A stretch of 64,000 nucleotides of DNA from an uncultured Prevotella sp. (GCA_947170725.1 CAMVUM010000016.1:1-64000), one strand, 5' to 3'; shown: positions 26,007-35,346, numbered from the stretch's first letter. The notes: generated by a model not told the origin, from the letters alone. Numbers and translations are program-made.

Positions 26007-26072
26007 ACGGCCCGTGTAACGTTGTGACACTGCCTGTGTAACACTGTTACGCAGCCCGTGTCACAACGTTAC
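26007..26072. repeat. Three 22-bp direct repeats enclosing a 15-bp inverted repeat
   Basis: The three 22-mers start ACGGCCCGTGTAAC, ACTGCCTGTGTAAC and GCAGCCCGTGTCAC and abut exactly. The outer arms GTAACGTTGTGACAC (26016) and GTGTCACAACGTTAC (26058) are perfectly complementary, and the middle unit contains its own palindrome GTAAC-ACT-GTTAC. It lies between the tsaB and aldo/keto reductase starts, so it could be an operator. Confidence 0.85.
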
Positions 26073-26206
26073 ATGAGCCATATAATATTTCCGGGAACAG
26101 ATGTCTGTACTGTCAGGAGAAGAGTTCCACTGTAGCTCTGTCAAGCCAAATAAAAGAAACCTGACGGTTTTTGCGCAAAGGAAGTAAGATTGTCGGAGTT
26201 TTTGCG

Positions 26207-26214
26207 TAACTTTG
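26207..26214 (+). promoter_or_regulatory. Probable -7 element for the aldo/keto reductase gene
   Basis: TAACTTTG matches TAnnTTTG, 30 bp before the ATG at 26245. A poorly spaced ATTG lies upstream, so only the -7 box is supported. Confidence 0.45.
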
Positions 26215-26244
26215 CCATGTTCACTAAAACAATAATAACCGGTT

Positions 26245-27192
26245 ATGGAGAAATACATCGCAGACGGACACCGCTACGACAGCGGCATGAAATACAAGAG
26301 ATGCGGCCGCAGCGGAGTGCTGCTGCCCGAGGTGAGCCTCGGCTTCTGGCACAACTTCGGCGGCGTGGACGACTACACGCGCTGCCGCGAAATAACACGA
26401 TATGCTTTCGACCACGGCATCACACACTTTGACCTCGCCAACAACTACGGCCCTCCCTACGGCAGTGCCGAGGAAACAATGGGCCGGCTGATGGACGACG
26501 ACTTCCGCCCCTACCGCGACGAACTGTTCATAAGTACGAAGGCGGGATATGACATGTGGGACGGTCCTTATGGCAACTGGGGCTCACGGAAATATCTCAT
26601 GGCGAGCCTCGACCAAAGCCTGCGCCGAATGCACCTCGACTATGTGGACCTCTTCTACAGCCACCGCTACGACCCGGAGACGCCGCTCGAAGAGACGCTT
26701 CAGGCGCTGGTGGACGTCGTGCGTGCCGGCAAAGCTCTATATGTCGGCATCTCGCGGTGGCCGCTCGCGGCCCTGAAGACGGCAATCAGATATCTGCGCG
26801 AGCGCGACGTGCCGCTGCTGATATATCAGGGACGCATCAACATGATTGACCGCGCCCCCATCGAGGAAGGCATCACCGATCTGTGTGAGCGTGAAGGCGT
26901 AGGATTCATCTCGTTCTCGCCATTGGCACAGGGACTGTTGACGGACCGCTATCTCAACGGCATTCCTGAGGACAGCCGAATGTCACGCGGCAAGTTCCTA
27001 AAACAGGATGTTCTCACACCCGAACTGCTCGCCTATCTGCGCGAACTCAACGCCGAGGCGCAGCAGCAGGGAAAAACGCTGGCCGAAATGGCGCTGTCGT
27101 GGGTGCTCGAACAGAAGGCCGTCACCTCTGTGCTCATCGGAGCGAGCAGCACAACACAGCTGGAAAGAAACCTGAAGTGCGTGAATAAGTGA
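26245..27192 (+). CDS. Aldo/keto reductase, YghZ-like, with shortened C-terminus
   Basis: 315 residues of the (beta/alpha)8 NADPH-dependent reductase family. The tetrad is visible: Asp and Tyr in FDLANNYG, Lys in STKAGYDMW and His in FYSHRYDPE. The cofactor phosphate region VLIGASSTTQLERN is near the end. YghZ-type enzymes usually run some 15-30 residues further, but this protein stops at LKCVNK, 7 bp before a perfect 33-bp inverted-repeat arm of the dispersed element at 27199-27493. The natural 3' end was probably lost when that element arrived. Activity on small aldehydes is the family expectation; the substrate is unknown. Confidence 0.88.
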   Translation: MEKYIADGHRYDSGMKYKRCGRSGVLLPEVSLGFWHNFGGVDDYTRCREITRYAFDHGITHFDLANNYGPPYGSAEETMGRLMDDDFRPYRDELFISTKAGYDMWDGPYGNWGSRKYLMASLDQSLRRMHLDYVDLFYSHRYDPETPLEETLQALVDVVRAGKALYVGISRWPLAALKTAIRYLRERDVPLLIYQGRINMIDRAPIEEGITDLCEREGVGFISFSPLAQGLLTDRYLNGIPEDSRMSRGKFLKQDVLTPELLAYLRELNAEAQQQGKTLAEMALSWVLEQKAVTSVLIGASSTTQLERNLKCVNK

Positions 27193-27198
27193 AGAGGG

Positions 27199-27493
27199 CA
27201 GAGTGATGAGTGAAGAGGTATGATTACTCTTTAGTTATGAGCTTTGTGCTGGAGACCGAAGCGTCTGGTTTCCCACAATATAACAGAACATAAGTAGAAT
27301 ATAAGAATTAGTTTATGTATTGAACACAGAGACACGGAGACACCGAGGGTAATACTACTCGGTGTCTCCGTGTCTCTGTGTTCAGAAGTATTATAAGGTA
27401 TTTATGAAAACCTACTTATCCTACACTCCGTTCTCTTTACTCAGCCCTTTGCTTTGGATAAAGAGTAATCATACCTCTTCACTCATCACTCTG
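27199..27493. repeat. 295-bp inverted-repeat element with nested hairpin (MITE-like)
   Basis: The outer arms of 33 bp (27199-27231 and 27461-27493, containing GAAGAGGTATGATTACTC) are perfect reverse complements. Inside lies a second perfect palindrome with 27-bp arms (27321-27347 and 27358-27384) and a 10-nt loop. There is no ORF within. It is followed by further partial copies (TCATCACTCTGAACTC) up to the gltD stop. No transposase is present in the window. Confidence 0.9.
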
Positions 27494-27548
27494 AACTCTG
27501 ACTTCAAGAGAGTCTCATCACTCTGAACTCTTCACTTAAAGAGCCTCA

Positions 27549-28883
27549 TCACTTAAAATACCTGTCCACATCCTCTGCGGCCTTGCGGCCTCCGGCCATG
27601 GCGCGGACAACGAGCGAGGCGCCTGTGGCGGCGTCGCCGGCGGTGAAGACATTGAGAGCGAACTGCGGCATCTGGGGTTTGAGGAAACCCATGGCGAGCA
27701 GCGCCAGCTCACACTTGATGACCTCGGGCTTGCCCACAGGCTCCATAATAGGGCGTCCGCCGTCGGGATTGGGTTTCCACTCAATCTCCTGGACGCGCAC
27801 ACCAGTGAGGCGACCGTCCTTGCCAAGAAATTCGAGCGTATTGATGTTCCAGCGGCGGGTGCAGCCCTCCTCATGGCTTGACGTCGTCTTGAATGTGCGC
27901 GGGAAATTCGGCCACGGATTGTTCGGGTCGTCCGGTCCCACGGGCGGCTTCGGCATGATTTCTATCTGCGTCACACTGCGGCAGCCCTGACGATGGGCCG
28001 TACCGATGCAGTCACTGCCGGTATCGCCGCCGCCGATGACGAGGACGTCCTTGCCGCGGGCATTGACCAGTTCGTCCTTCTTGAATTCAACGCCGGCGAG
28101 AATGCGGTTCTGCTGTGCGAGCATGTCCAGAGCGAGGTGGACGCCGCGGAGCTCACGCCCGGGGATGGTCAGGTCGCGTGCCGTCGGTGTGCCCGTCGCC
28201 ACGACATAGGCGTCATAGCCTTCGGGCAAAGAGTCGAGGTCTACCTCCTGACCGTAGCGGAACTCTATGCCCTCCTGCTCCAGCAGATGCAGGCGCCGGT
28301 CGATGATGGCCTTATTGAGCTTGAAGTTGGGAATCCCGTAGCGGAGCAGCCCGCCGGCGTTCTCGTTGCGCTCGAAAACCGTCACGCTGTAGCCACGGCG
28401 GTTCAGTCTGTTGGCGGCCACAAGTCCGGCCGGCCCGGCACCGATGACGGCCACACGACGGCCGTTGCGCACGGGGTTGACCACGTGTATGTAATTCTCC
28501 TGGAAAGCCATCTCGGTGACGGCAGCCTCATTCTCGCGGTTCGTCGTCGGCTCATGGGCCATGAGATTGAGCACGCACGCCTTTTCACAGAGTGCCGGGC
28601 ATATGCGTCCGGTGAACTCGGGAAAATCGTTCGTAGCGTTGAGCAACCGGTAGGCCATCTCATAGTCGCCCTTGCTCAAGGCGTCGTTCCACTCTGGCGG
28701 TTTGTTCCCCAACGGGCATGCCCAGTGACAGAACGGCACACCGCAGTCCATACAGCGCGATGCCTGTGTCCGCCGGTCCTTACTGTTGAGCGTCTGCTCC
28801 ACTTCGCCGAAATCATGAATCCTGTCGTGTATCGGTCTATATCCCGCCTCCTGGCGGTGGATTGTCAGAAAATTGTTACTCAT
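27549..28883 (-). CDS. gltD: Glutamate synthase small subunit
   Basis: 444 residues. It takes electrons from NAD(P)H and passes them through FAD and Fe-S centres to GltB. The N-terminal Fe-S domain has CMDCGVPFCHWACPLGN and CPALCEKACVL. The FAD fold is GAGPAGLVAANRL, followed by the NAD(P) fold VIGGGDTGSDCIG, and the C-terminal FAD motif FTAGDAATGASLVVRA is intact. It follows gltB on the same strand after 279 bp holding another dispersed repeat copy. The start MSNNFLTIHRQEAGYRP is typical. Confidence 0.94.
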   Translation of the reverse strand: MSNNFLTIHRQEAGYRPIHDRIHDFGEVEQTLNSKDRRTQASRCMDCGVPFCHWACPLGNKPPEWNDALSKGDYEMAYRLLNATNDFPEFTGRICPALCEKACVLNLMAHEPTTNRENEAAVTEMAFQENYIHVVNPVRNGRRVAVIGAGPAGLVAANRLNRRGYSVTVFERNENAGGLLRYGIPNFKLNKAIIDRRLHLLEQEGIEFRYGQEVDLDSLPEGYDAYVVATGTPTARDLTIPGRELRGVHLALDMLAQQNRILAGVEFKKDELVNARGKDVLVIGGGDTGSDCIGTAHRQGCRSVTQIEIMPKPPVGPDDPNNPWPNFPRTFKTTSSHEEGCTRRWNINTLEFLGKDGRLTGVRVQEIEWKPNPDGGRPIMEPVGKPEVIKCELALLAMGFLKPQMPQFALNVFTAGDAATGASLVVRAMAGGRKAAEDVDRYFK

Positions 28884-29162
28884 ATATGAAGCCCCCTCCC
28901 GGTCTCCCCAAAAGGGAGATGAAGGGATCGTTTTGTTGATTACTGTTCTTTTGTTCTCTCGTTTTTTTATATCTTCCTATCAGACTCCCGCTCTGCCTCA
29001 CCGTCAGCCACGGCCCGAAGGCATTGCAAATCACATGTAATATGCCCTATATGCAGGAACATCGCTTTACGCTGTTTTCTGGATATCAACCGATTACGAC
29101 AATGTGCCAAAGGCACGTCCCTACAATTTCACGGTTTTGCAATACCCACATCGGGAGGGGTC
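28884..29162. repeat. gltB-gltD gap with 72-bp terminal-inverted-repeat element, copy C
   Basis: The element at 29051-29139 has the CATCGC-TTT hairpin half, TGTGCC-AAA-GGCAC, GTCCCTAC and a terminal GGTTTTGC, as in copies A and B. A GC-rich block, cccctcccggtctcccc, lies at about 28890-28922. Confidence 0.75.
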
Positions 29163-32100
29163 TTAATAGTCTCTCTGCATGTCCGCAATCTTCTGTTTCA
29201 GCTTGTTCATCTGTTCCTCCTGCAGCACACGCTTATATTCTATCGGCACGACCTGGATGAAGTCGCCGACGTAGCGGTTCCAGTCGTCGAGCATCGTACG
29301 GGCCAGTTTCGAACCCGTGTAGAGATAGTGTTGGCGGATGAGTTCATGAAGTTCCTTGCGGTAGCTGCTGTCCTCAACGAGGTTGATTTCAACCATATCC
29401 ATGTTGCAGAAGTAGTCGAAGTTGTGGTTCTTGTCCCACACGTAGGCCACACCGCCGCTCATTCCGGCGGCGAAGTTGCGGCCCGTCTCGCCGAGCACGA
29501 CCACGCGGCCGCCCGTCATATACTCGCAGCAATGGTCGCCGGCACCCTCGATGACAGCTATCGCGCCGGAGTTGCGCACGCCGAAACGCTCGCCAACCTT
29601 TCCGTTGACATAGAGTTCGCCGCTTGTCGCGCCGTAGAGACCGGTATTGCCGGCAATGATGTTGTCCTCGGCGCAAAAATTGCTGCGCACCGGCGGCAGG
29701 ATTGCTATGCGGCCGCCGCTGAGTCCCTTGCCGAAGTAGTCGTTGGCCTCACCTTCGAGCTTGAAGCTGACACCCTTGACGAGGAACGCTCCGAAGCTCT
29801 GACCGGCCGAACCCTTGAACTTGACGTTGACGGTGCTGTCGGGCAGTCCGTCGCCACCATAGCGGCGTGCAATGAGTCCGCTGAGCATGACGCCCGCAGC
29901 GCGGTCGGTGTTTCTGATGGCATAGTCGAGGTTCACCTCCTCCTGCATTTCGATGGCACGCTGTGCCGAATGGATTATGCGGCGGTCAAGCACGTCGTCG
30001 AGATCGTCGGGGATGTCGGCCACATGGCGGATGGCATTGCCGTTGTCGACACGGTGCAATAGCCTGCCAAAATCGAGACCACGAAGGGCCCCACGGCCCC
30101 CCTCAATCAACTCTGTCCGGCCCACGATGTCCTCCAGCCGGGCGTATCCCATCTCGGCCAGATACTCGCGCACTTCCTGAGCGAGGAACGTGAAATAGTT
30201 GACAAGATATTCATAACGGCCCATGAAATGCTTGCGCAGTTCTGGGTTCTGCGTCGCCACGCCCATCGGGCAGGTGTTGAGATTGCACTTCCGCATCATG
30301 ACGCAGCCGAGCACGATGAGCGCCAGCGTACCGAAACTGAACTCCTCGGCACCGAGCAACGCCATCAACACGACGTCGCGTCCGGTCTTCAACTGGCCGT
30401 CGACTTGCAGGCGGACCTGTCCACGCAGTCCGTTCATGACGAGCGTCTGCTGCGTCTCGCTCAGTCCGATTTCCGGCGAGATGCCCGCAAAGCGCATGCT
30501 CGACGCCGGACTGGCTCCCGTTCCGCCTTCGGCACCGGAAATGACGATGAGGTCGGCCTTGGCCTTGGCTACACCGGCGGCAATCGTTCCCACGCCGCTC
30601 TCGGCAACGAGCTTAACACTGACGGCCGCAGTCGGATTGACGTTCTTCAGGTCGAAGATGAGCTGGGCGAGGTCCTCAATGGAGTAGATATCGTGATGCG
30701 GCGGTGGCGAGATGAGCGATATGCCGGGTATGGAGTGGCGTGTGCGGGCGATGACCTCGTTGACCTTGAAGCCCGGCAGCTGTCCGCCTTCGCCCGGCTT
30801 GGCTCCCTGGGCGACCTTTATCTGAATCTCTTCGGCGTTGACAAGATATTCGGTCGTCACGCCGAAACGTCCCGAAGCTATCTGCTTTGTCTTCGACGAC
30901 AACGGGATGCCGTCGCGCGTCGCAGTGAAACGCTCGCTGTCTTCACCGCCCTCGCCTGTGTTGGAGCGTCCGCCGATTTTGTTCATGGCCAGCGCGATGG
31001 CCTCGTGGGCCTCCTTGCTGAGCGCTCCGAAACTCATTGCGCCAACGACGAAGTGCTTCATAATGGCCTCAACCGGCTCCACCTTGTCGATGTCGATGGG
31101 GTTGCGTCGGAAACCGAAGAAATCGCGGATGAAGATGGGCTTGTCCTTTCCGTCGACAAGCCGAGTGAACTCTTTGTATTTCTCGTAGTTTCCCGTACGT
31201 GTGGCGAGCTGAAGCGTCGCAATCGTCTCGGGATTCCAGGCGTGACGGATGCCGTCGCGACGCCAGTGGAACTGACCGTGGTTGGGAAGGAAATTCAGGT
31301 CAGAAGTATGAGTTCTGAAGTCAGAGGTATGAGTGAGGAGTTCAGAGGTATGATTACCATTTGTTGGCGTACCACCGTTCTCCGAACCATGTATGCCGCC
31401 ATTCGGCCGGCTTGCATCAGTAATCATACCTCTGACCTCCTCACTCATACCTCTGAACTCCGAACTCAAACCTCCGAACCGTACTCGCGCTATCGCATCC
31501 CTCGCTATCGTCTCCAGCCCGATGCCGCCGATGGTCGACATCTCCGTACCGAAATAAGTCTTCAGGAGGCTTTCGGAGAGACCGATGCTCTCGAATATCT
31601 TCGCACCGCGGTAGCTGCGGATGGTCGAGATACCCATCTTCGCCATGATTTTCAGCAGTGCTTTCTTCAACGCCTTTATATAGTTGGCCTCAGCCATCTC
31701 GTAGTTTTCCTGTATCTTGCCGCGCCGGACGAGATCGTCAAGGATGGCAAACGCCATGTATGGACATAGCGCCGAAGCACCGTAGCCGAGCAGCAGGGCG
31801 GCATGCATGGTCTCACGGATTTCACCGCTCTCGACAATAAGTGCCGTCTGGACGCGCTTTCCGACGGAGATGAGATAGTGGTGGACGGCGCTCACGGCCA
31901 GCAACGAGGGGATGGCGGCTTGATTGCAATTGATATCGCGGTCGGTCAGGATTATATAGTTGTAGCCCGCATCGACGCTCCGCTCCGCCTCCTTGCACAG
32001 CGCGTCGAGTGCATCGCGCAGACCGTCGGCACCTTTCACACATTCAAAAAGTATTGGGAGCTTGACGGTGTTGAAGCCCTTGTAGCGTATGTTGCAGAGT

Positions 32101-33812
32101 ATGTCAAGCTGTGTGTTGTTCAGTATCGGATGGGGCAGGCGCACCATCTTGCAGTTTGATTCGTCCGGATTGAGGATTCCCGAGCCCACGCGTCCTATAT
32201 ATTCGGTCAGCGACATGACGAGATTTTCGCGTATGGAGTCGATGGCGGGATTGGTCACTTGGGCGAACTGCTGGCGGAAATAGTTGAATAGCAGCTGCGG
32301 ACGGTCGGACAGGACGGCCAGCGGAGTGTCGTTGCCCATGGCCGCCGTGGGTTCCTGACCGCTGACACACATCGGGACTATAGTGCTGTCGATGTCCTCG
32401 GCACCATAGCCGAACATGAGTTCGTGCTCCAGAAGATTGTCGACACCGTTGCGCACCTTGCGTCCGCTGCGGAGTTTCTCCAGCTGTATGCGGTTTGTGG
32501 ACAGCCACTGGCGGTAAGGATGTTCGGCGGCCAGCCGCTCCTTGATTTCGCCGTCGTAGTAGATGCGGCCCTCCTGGGTGTCGATGAGCAGTATCTTGCC
32601 CGGCTGCAGGCGCCCCTTCTCGGCTATTTCGCTCGGGTCGAAGTCCATCACGCCGACCTCCGACGCCACTACCATCATGTCCTTCTTGGTGATGGTGTAA
32701 CGCGCCGGACGCAGGCCGTTGCGGTCAAGCATACCGCCGGCATAGCGGCCGTCGCTGAAGAGCAGTGCCGCCGGTCCGTCCCACGGCTCCATCAGGATGG
32801 AGTGGTATTCGAAGAAGGCCTTCAGATCTTCGGAGATGGGGTTCTTGTCGTTGAAGCTCTCGGGCACGAGCACGCTCATGGCGTGTGGCAGCGAGAGGCC
32901 GCTCATGACGAAAAACTCCAGCACGTTGTCCAGACTGGCCGAGTCGCTCATGTCGGGCTGGACAATGGGTGATATGTCGCGGATGTCGCCGAGCGCCTCG
33001 GAACTGAGCACGCTCTCACGCGCCTTCATCCAGCCGCGGTTTCCACGGATGGTGTTTATCTCGCCGTTGTGGGCCAGAAGGCGGAACGGCTGGGCAAGGC
33101 TCCACGTGGGGAATGTGTTGGTAGAGAATCGGGAATGGACGAGGGCGAGACCGCTGGTGAAATAGCTGTTGGTCAGGTCGGGAAAATACTGCCTCACCTG
33201 CATGCTCGAAAGCATGCCCTTGTAGACAATGCTGCGGCTGGAAAGCGAGCAGACGTAGAAATCGCGGTGATGGACGCGGCGCTCGATGCGCTTGCGTATT
33301 ATATATAATGTGCGTTCGAAGATGGGCACCCGGTCGTCGGTTACGCCCGTGATGAACACCTGACGGATGGCAGGCTCGCTGTCGAGCGCCGACTGTCCGA
33401 GACATTCGGGATTGGTAGGAACCGTGCGCAGATGCATCAGCGAGAGGCCTTCGCGCTCGATTTCCTCTATCATAATCGAGAGAATTTTCTGCTGTTCGGC
33501 CTCGTCTTTAGGGAGGAAGACGAGTCCGGTTCCGTACTTTCCTTTCTCCGGAACGGGAATGCCCTGGAGCAGGATGAACTCATGAGGAATCTGGAGCATG
33601 ATGCCCGCTCCGTCGCCGGTCTTATTGTCGGCGCCCTCTGCACCACGATGGCGCATGTTCTCCAACACCTTCAGGGCGTTGTCAACAAGTTCGTGGCTCT
33701 TGTTGCCATGAATGTTGACCACCATACCGACGCCGCACGCATCGTGCTCATAGTCGGCATTATACAATCCATTTACCATATTTAGTTGCATTAAGTTTGT
33801 CTTAATCATCAA
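29163..33812 (-). CDS. gltB: Glutamate synthase large subunit with an in-frame repeat insertion
   Basis: 1549 residues. It makes two glutamates from glutamine and 2-oxoglutarate. The class II amidotransferase nucleophile is Cys26 in YEHDACGVGMV; the preceding residues are a propeptide. The start could be M1, M8 or M12. The FMN/synthase half is complete, and the 3Fe-4S cluster is CVMMRKCNLNTC. The C-terminal GXGXG-type beta-helix is present (GDHCCEYMTGGRVVVLG). About residues 781-839 (SSEFRGMSEEVRG... to ...HTSDLN) are not family sequence. They are encoded by a 177-bp inverted-repeat element that keeps the frame. Confidence 0.95.
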   Translation of the reverse strand: MMIKTNLMQLNMVNGLYNADYEHDACGVGMVVNIHGNKSHELVDNALKVLENMRHRGAEGADNKTGDGAGIMLQIPHEFILLQGIPVPEKGKYGTGLVFLPKDEAEQQKILSIMIEEIEREGLSLMHLRTVPTNPECLGQSALDSEPAIRQVFITGVTDDRVPIFERTLYIIRKRIERRVHHRDFYVCSLSSRSIVYKGMLSSMQVRQYFPDLTNSYFTSGLALVHSRFSTNTFPTWSLAQPFRLLAHNGEINTIRGNRGWMKARESVLSSEALGDIRDISPIVQPDMSDSASLDNVLEFFVMSGLSLPHAMSVLVPESFNDKNPISEDLKAFFEYHSILMEPWDGPAALLFSDGRYAGGMLDRNGLRPARYTITKKDMMVVASEVGVMDFDPSEIAEKGRLQPGKILLIDTQEGRIYYDGEIKERLAAEHPYRQWLSTNRIQLEKLRSGRKVRNGVDNLLEHELMFGYGAEDIDSTIVPMCVSGQEPTAAMGNDTPLAVLSDRPQLLFNYFRQQFAQVTNPAIDSIRENLVMSLTEYIGRVGSGILNPDESNCKMVRLPHPILNNTQLDILCNIRYKGFNTVKLPILFECVKGADGLRDALDALCKEAERSVDAGYNYIILTDRDINCNQAAIPSLLAVSAVHHYLISVGKRVQTALIVESGEIRETMHAALLLGYGASALCPYMAFAILDDLVRRGKIQENYEMAEANYIKALKKALLKIMAKMGISTIRSYRGAKIFESIGLSESLLKTYFGTEMSTIGGIGLETIARDAIARVRFGGLSSEFRGMSEEVRGMITDASRPNGGIHGSENGGTPTNGNHTSELLTHTSDFRTHTSDLNFLPNHGQFHWRRDGIRHAWNPETIATLQLATRTGNYEKYKEFTRLVDGKDKPIFIRDFFGFRRNPIDIDKVEPVEAIMKHFVVGAMSFGALSKEAHEAIALAMNKIGGRSNTGEGGEDSERFTATRDGIPLSSKTKQIASGRFGVTTEYLVNAEEIQIKVAQGAKPGEGGQLPGFKVNEVIARTRHSIPGISLISPPPHHDIYSIEDLAQLIFDLKNVNPTAAVSVKLVAESGVGTIAAGVAKAKADLIVISGAEGGTGASPASSMRFAGISPEIGLSETQQTLVMNGLRGQVRLQVDGQLKTGRDVVLMALLGAEEFSFGTLALIVLGCVMMRKCNLNTCPMGVATQNPELRKHFMGRYEYLVNYFTFLAQEVREYLAEMGYARLEDIVGRTELIEGGRGALRGLDFGRLLHRVDNGNAIRHVADIPDDLDDVLDRRIIHSAQRAIEMQEEVNLDYAIRNTDRAAGVMLSGLIARRYGGDGLPDSTVNVKFKGSAGQSFGAFLVKGVSFKLEGEANDYFGKGLSGGRIAILPPVRSNFCAEDNIIAGNTGLYGATSGELYVNGKVGERFGVRNSGAIAVIEGAGDHCCEYMTGGRVVVLGETGRNFAAGMSGGVAYVWDKNHNFDYFCNMDMVEINLVEDSSYRKELHELIRQHYLYTGSKLARTMLDDWNRYVGDFIQVVPIEYKRVLQEEQMNKLKQKIADMQRDY
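31297..31473. repeat. 177-bp inverted-repeat element inserted in gltB
   Basis: The left arm (31297-31357) and right arm (31420-31473) are close reverse complements sharing TCAGAGGTATGATTAC and its complement, around a 62-bp spacer. The word AGGTATGATTAC is the core of the 27199 element and, in variant form, of the 88-bp array. The length is a multiple of three (59 codons), with no stop in the gltB frame. Confidence 0.9.
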
Positions 33813-33831
33813 ACTGCTTACATATTGTGCG

Positions 33832-33839
33832 CAAAATTA
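33832..33839 (-). promoter_or_regulatory. Probable -7 element for gltB
   Basis: The minus strand reads TAATTTTG (TAnnTTTG). It is only 20 bp before the first ATG of the gltB ORF, which favours one of the internal starts (M8 or M12). Confidence 0.45.
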
Positions 33840-34328
33840 ATAATAAATGTTACAATACGGCACCACAGAGCATTAATAATATAACAGCCCGGGGTCATAG
33901 TTACTATTCGACGGAAAACACATTGTTAATGTTTCTATTTGAAAGCAAATTTCCGCGATACGCTTTCAAATTACAAATCAAAGTCAAAAACAAGATTCAC
34001 TCTATCGCTGTCAAGCCAGTAGGACATCCCCACGGGCATGTATTTATTTTTTTATACTTGAACCATGCGAAAACAAGTAGAGACAAGATCGTGCCCTAAC
34101 CTTTCGCACCGCATGAAAGGCCTTCCGCAACAACTTCCGGAGGCAGACCTCACCAATGCTGAAAAATTATCAGTCAAGCCTTCAATATTACGGATTTTTT
34201 TTCTTACTTTTGTAGTCGTGAAAAACGTAGACGGCCGCGACTCCCCCGCCGCCACGCAACACTTTCAACGCCTGCAAATGCAGAAAACGGGAAAATATCA
34301 GAAATACATTATTTTATAAAAAACTACT
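33840..34328. other. gltB-pta divergent intergenic region, no gene seen
   Basis: About 490 bp, A/T rich, holding the divergent promoters. The short ORFs here show no family features. A second -7 element for pta is at 34205. Confidence 0.5.
34205..34212 (+). promoter_or_regulatory. Probable -7 element for pta-ackA
   Basis: TACTTTTG matches TAnnTTTG and lies 117 bp before the pta ATG. No convincing -33 box is seen. The leader would be about 110 nt. Confidence 0.45.
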
Positions 34329-35339
34329 ATGGATTTAGTACAACAAATCATTGAACGCGCTAAAAACAACAAACAGCGCATCGTGCTCCCCGAGGCAGAG
34401 GAGGAGCGCACACTCAAGGCAGCCGACATGGTGCTGCGTGACGGTATTGCAGATCTAATCCTCATCGGAAATCCGGCAAAGGTGGAGGCCATGTGCAAGG
34501 AATACGGTCTGGAACACATCGGCAAAGCCACTCTCATCGACCCCGAAAACAATCCCAAAAGCGAGGAATACGCACAGCTGCTTGCCGAACTTCGCGCAAA
34601 GAAGGGCATGACCATAGAGAAAGCCCGCGAGCTGGTGAAGAATCCGCTCTACCTGGGATGTATGATAATCAAGACGGAAGGAGCTGACGGACAGATCAGC
34701 GGCGCGCTGAGCACTACCGGCGACACACTCCGTCCTGCACTCCAAATAATCAAGTGCGCCCCGGGAATCAGCTGCGTGAGCGGTGCAATGCTGCTCATCA
34801 CGAAGCAGCCGCAATATGGCGAAAACGGCGTTCTTGTGGTCGGCGACGTGGCCGTGACACCTATGCCCGACGCCGGCCAGCTGGCACAGATTGCCGTCTG
34901 CACGGCACAGACAGCCAAGAGCGTGGCAGGATTTGCCGACCCGCGCGTGGCCATGCTGAGTTTCTCGACCAAAGGCAGCGCAAGCCACGAGGTTGTAGAC
35001 AAGGTGGTGGAAGCCACACGCTTGGCAAAGGAGCTTGCCCCTGAGCTGAAAATCGACGGCGAGCTGCAGGCTGACGCCGCCCTCGTGCCCTCTGTAGGCG
35101 AGAAAAAGGCTCCCGGCAGCGATATCGCCGGCCACGCCAACGTTCTCGTTTTCCCGAACCTCGAAGTCGGCAACATCGGATATAAGCTCGTTCAGCGCCT
35201 CGGCGACGCCGTGGCCATCGGTCCCATCCTTCAGGGTATCGCCCGTCCTGTGAACGACCTGAGCCGCGGATGCTCCGTCGAAGATATCTACTATCTCGTC
35301 GCCATCACCGCTTGTCAGGCCATGGACGCGAAGAAATAA
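34329..35339 (+). CDS. pta: Phosphate acetyltransferase
   Basis: 336 residues, the short Pta form without the N-terminal regulatory domain. It interconverts acetyl-CoA and acetyl phosphate. Family features are RIVLPEAEEERTLKAADMV at the start, GALSTTGDTLRPALQIIK, DVAVTPMPDAGQLAQIA, MLSFSTKGSA, and GNIGYKLVQRL with IGPILQGIARPVNDLSRGC at the end. It stands directly before ackA, with which it forms the substrate-level ATP and acetate route. Confidence 0.96.
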   Translation: MDLVQQIIERAKNNKQRIVLPEAEEERTLKAADMVLRDGIADLILIGNPAKVEAMCKEYGLEHIGKATLIDPENNPKSEEYAQLLAELRAKKGMTIEKARELVKNPLYLGCMIIKTEGADGQISGALSTTGDTLRPALQIIKCAPGISCVSGAMLLITKQPQYGENGVLVVGDVAVTPMPDAGQLAQIAVCTAQTAKSVAGFADPRVAMLSFSTKGSASHEVVDKVVEATRLAKELAPELKIDGELQADAALVPSVGEKKAPGSDIAGHANVLVFPNLEVGNIGYKLVQRLGDAVAIGPILQGIARPVNDLSRGCSVEDIYYLVAITACQAMDAKK

Positions 35340-35346
35340 GAATCAC

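Noticed and set aside
26007-26072. Short CRISPR-like 22-bp repeats
   Set aside because: The units abut directly with no spacers and contain inverted arms, so this is a tandem repeat or operator.
30228-31769. 513-codon plus-strand ORF
   Set aside because: It lies wholly antisense to gltB, whose frame has the conserved FMN and Fe-S motifs. It is long only because of high GC and has no family features.
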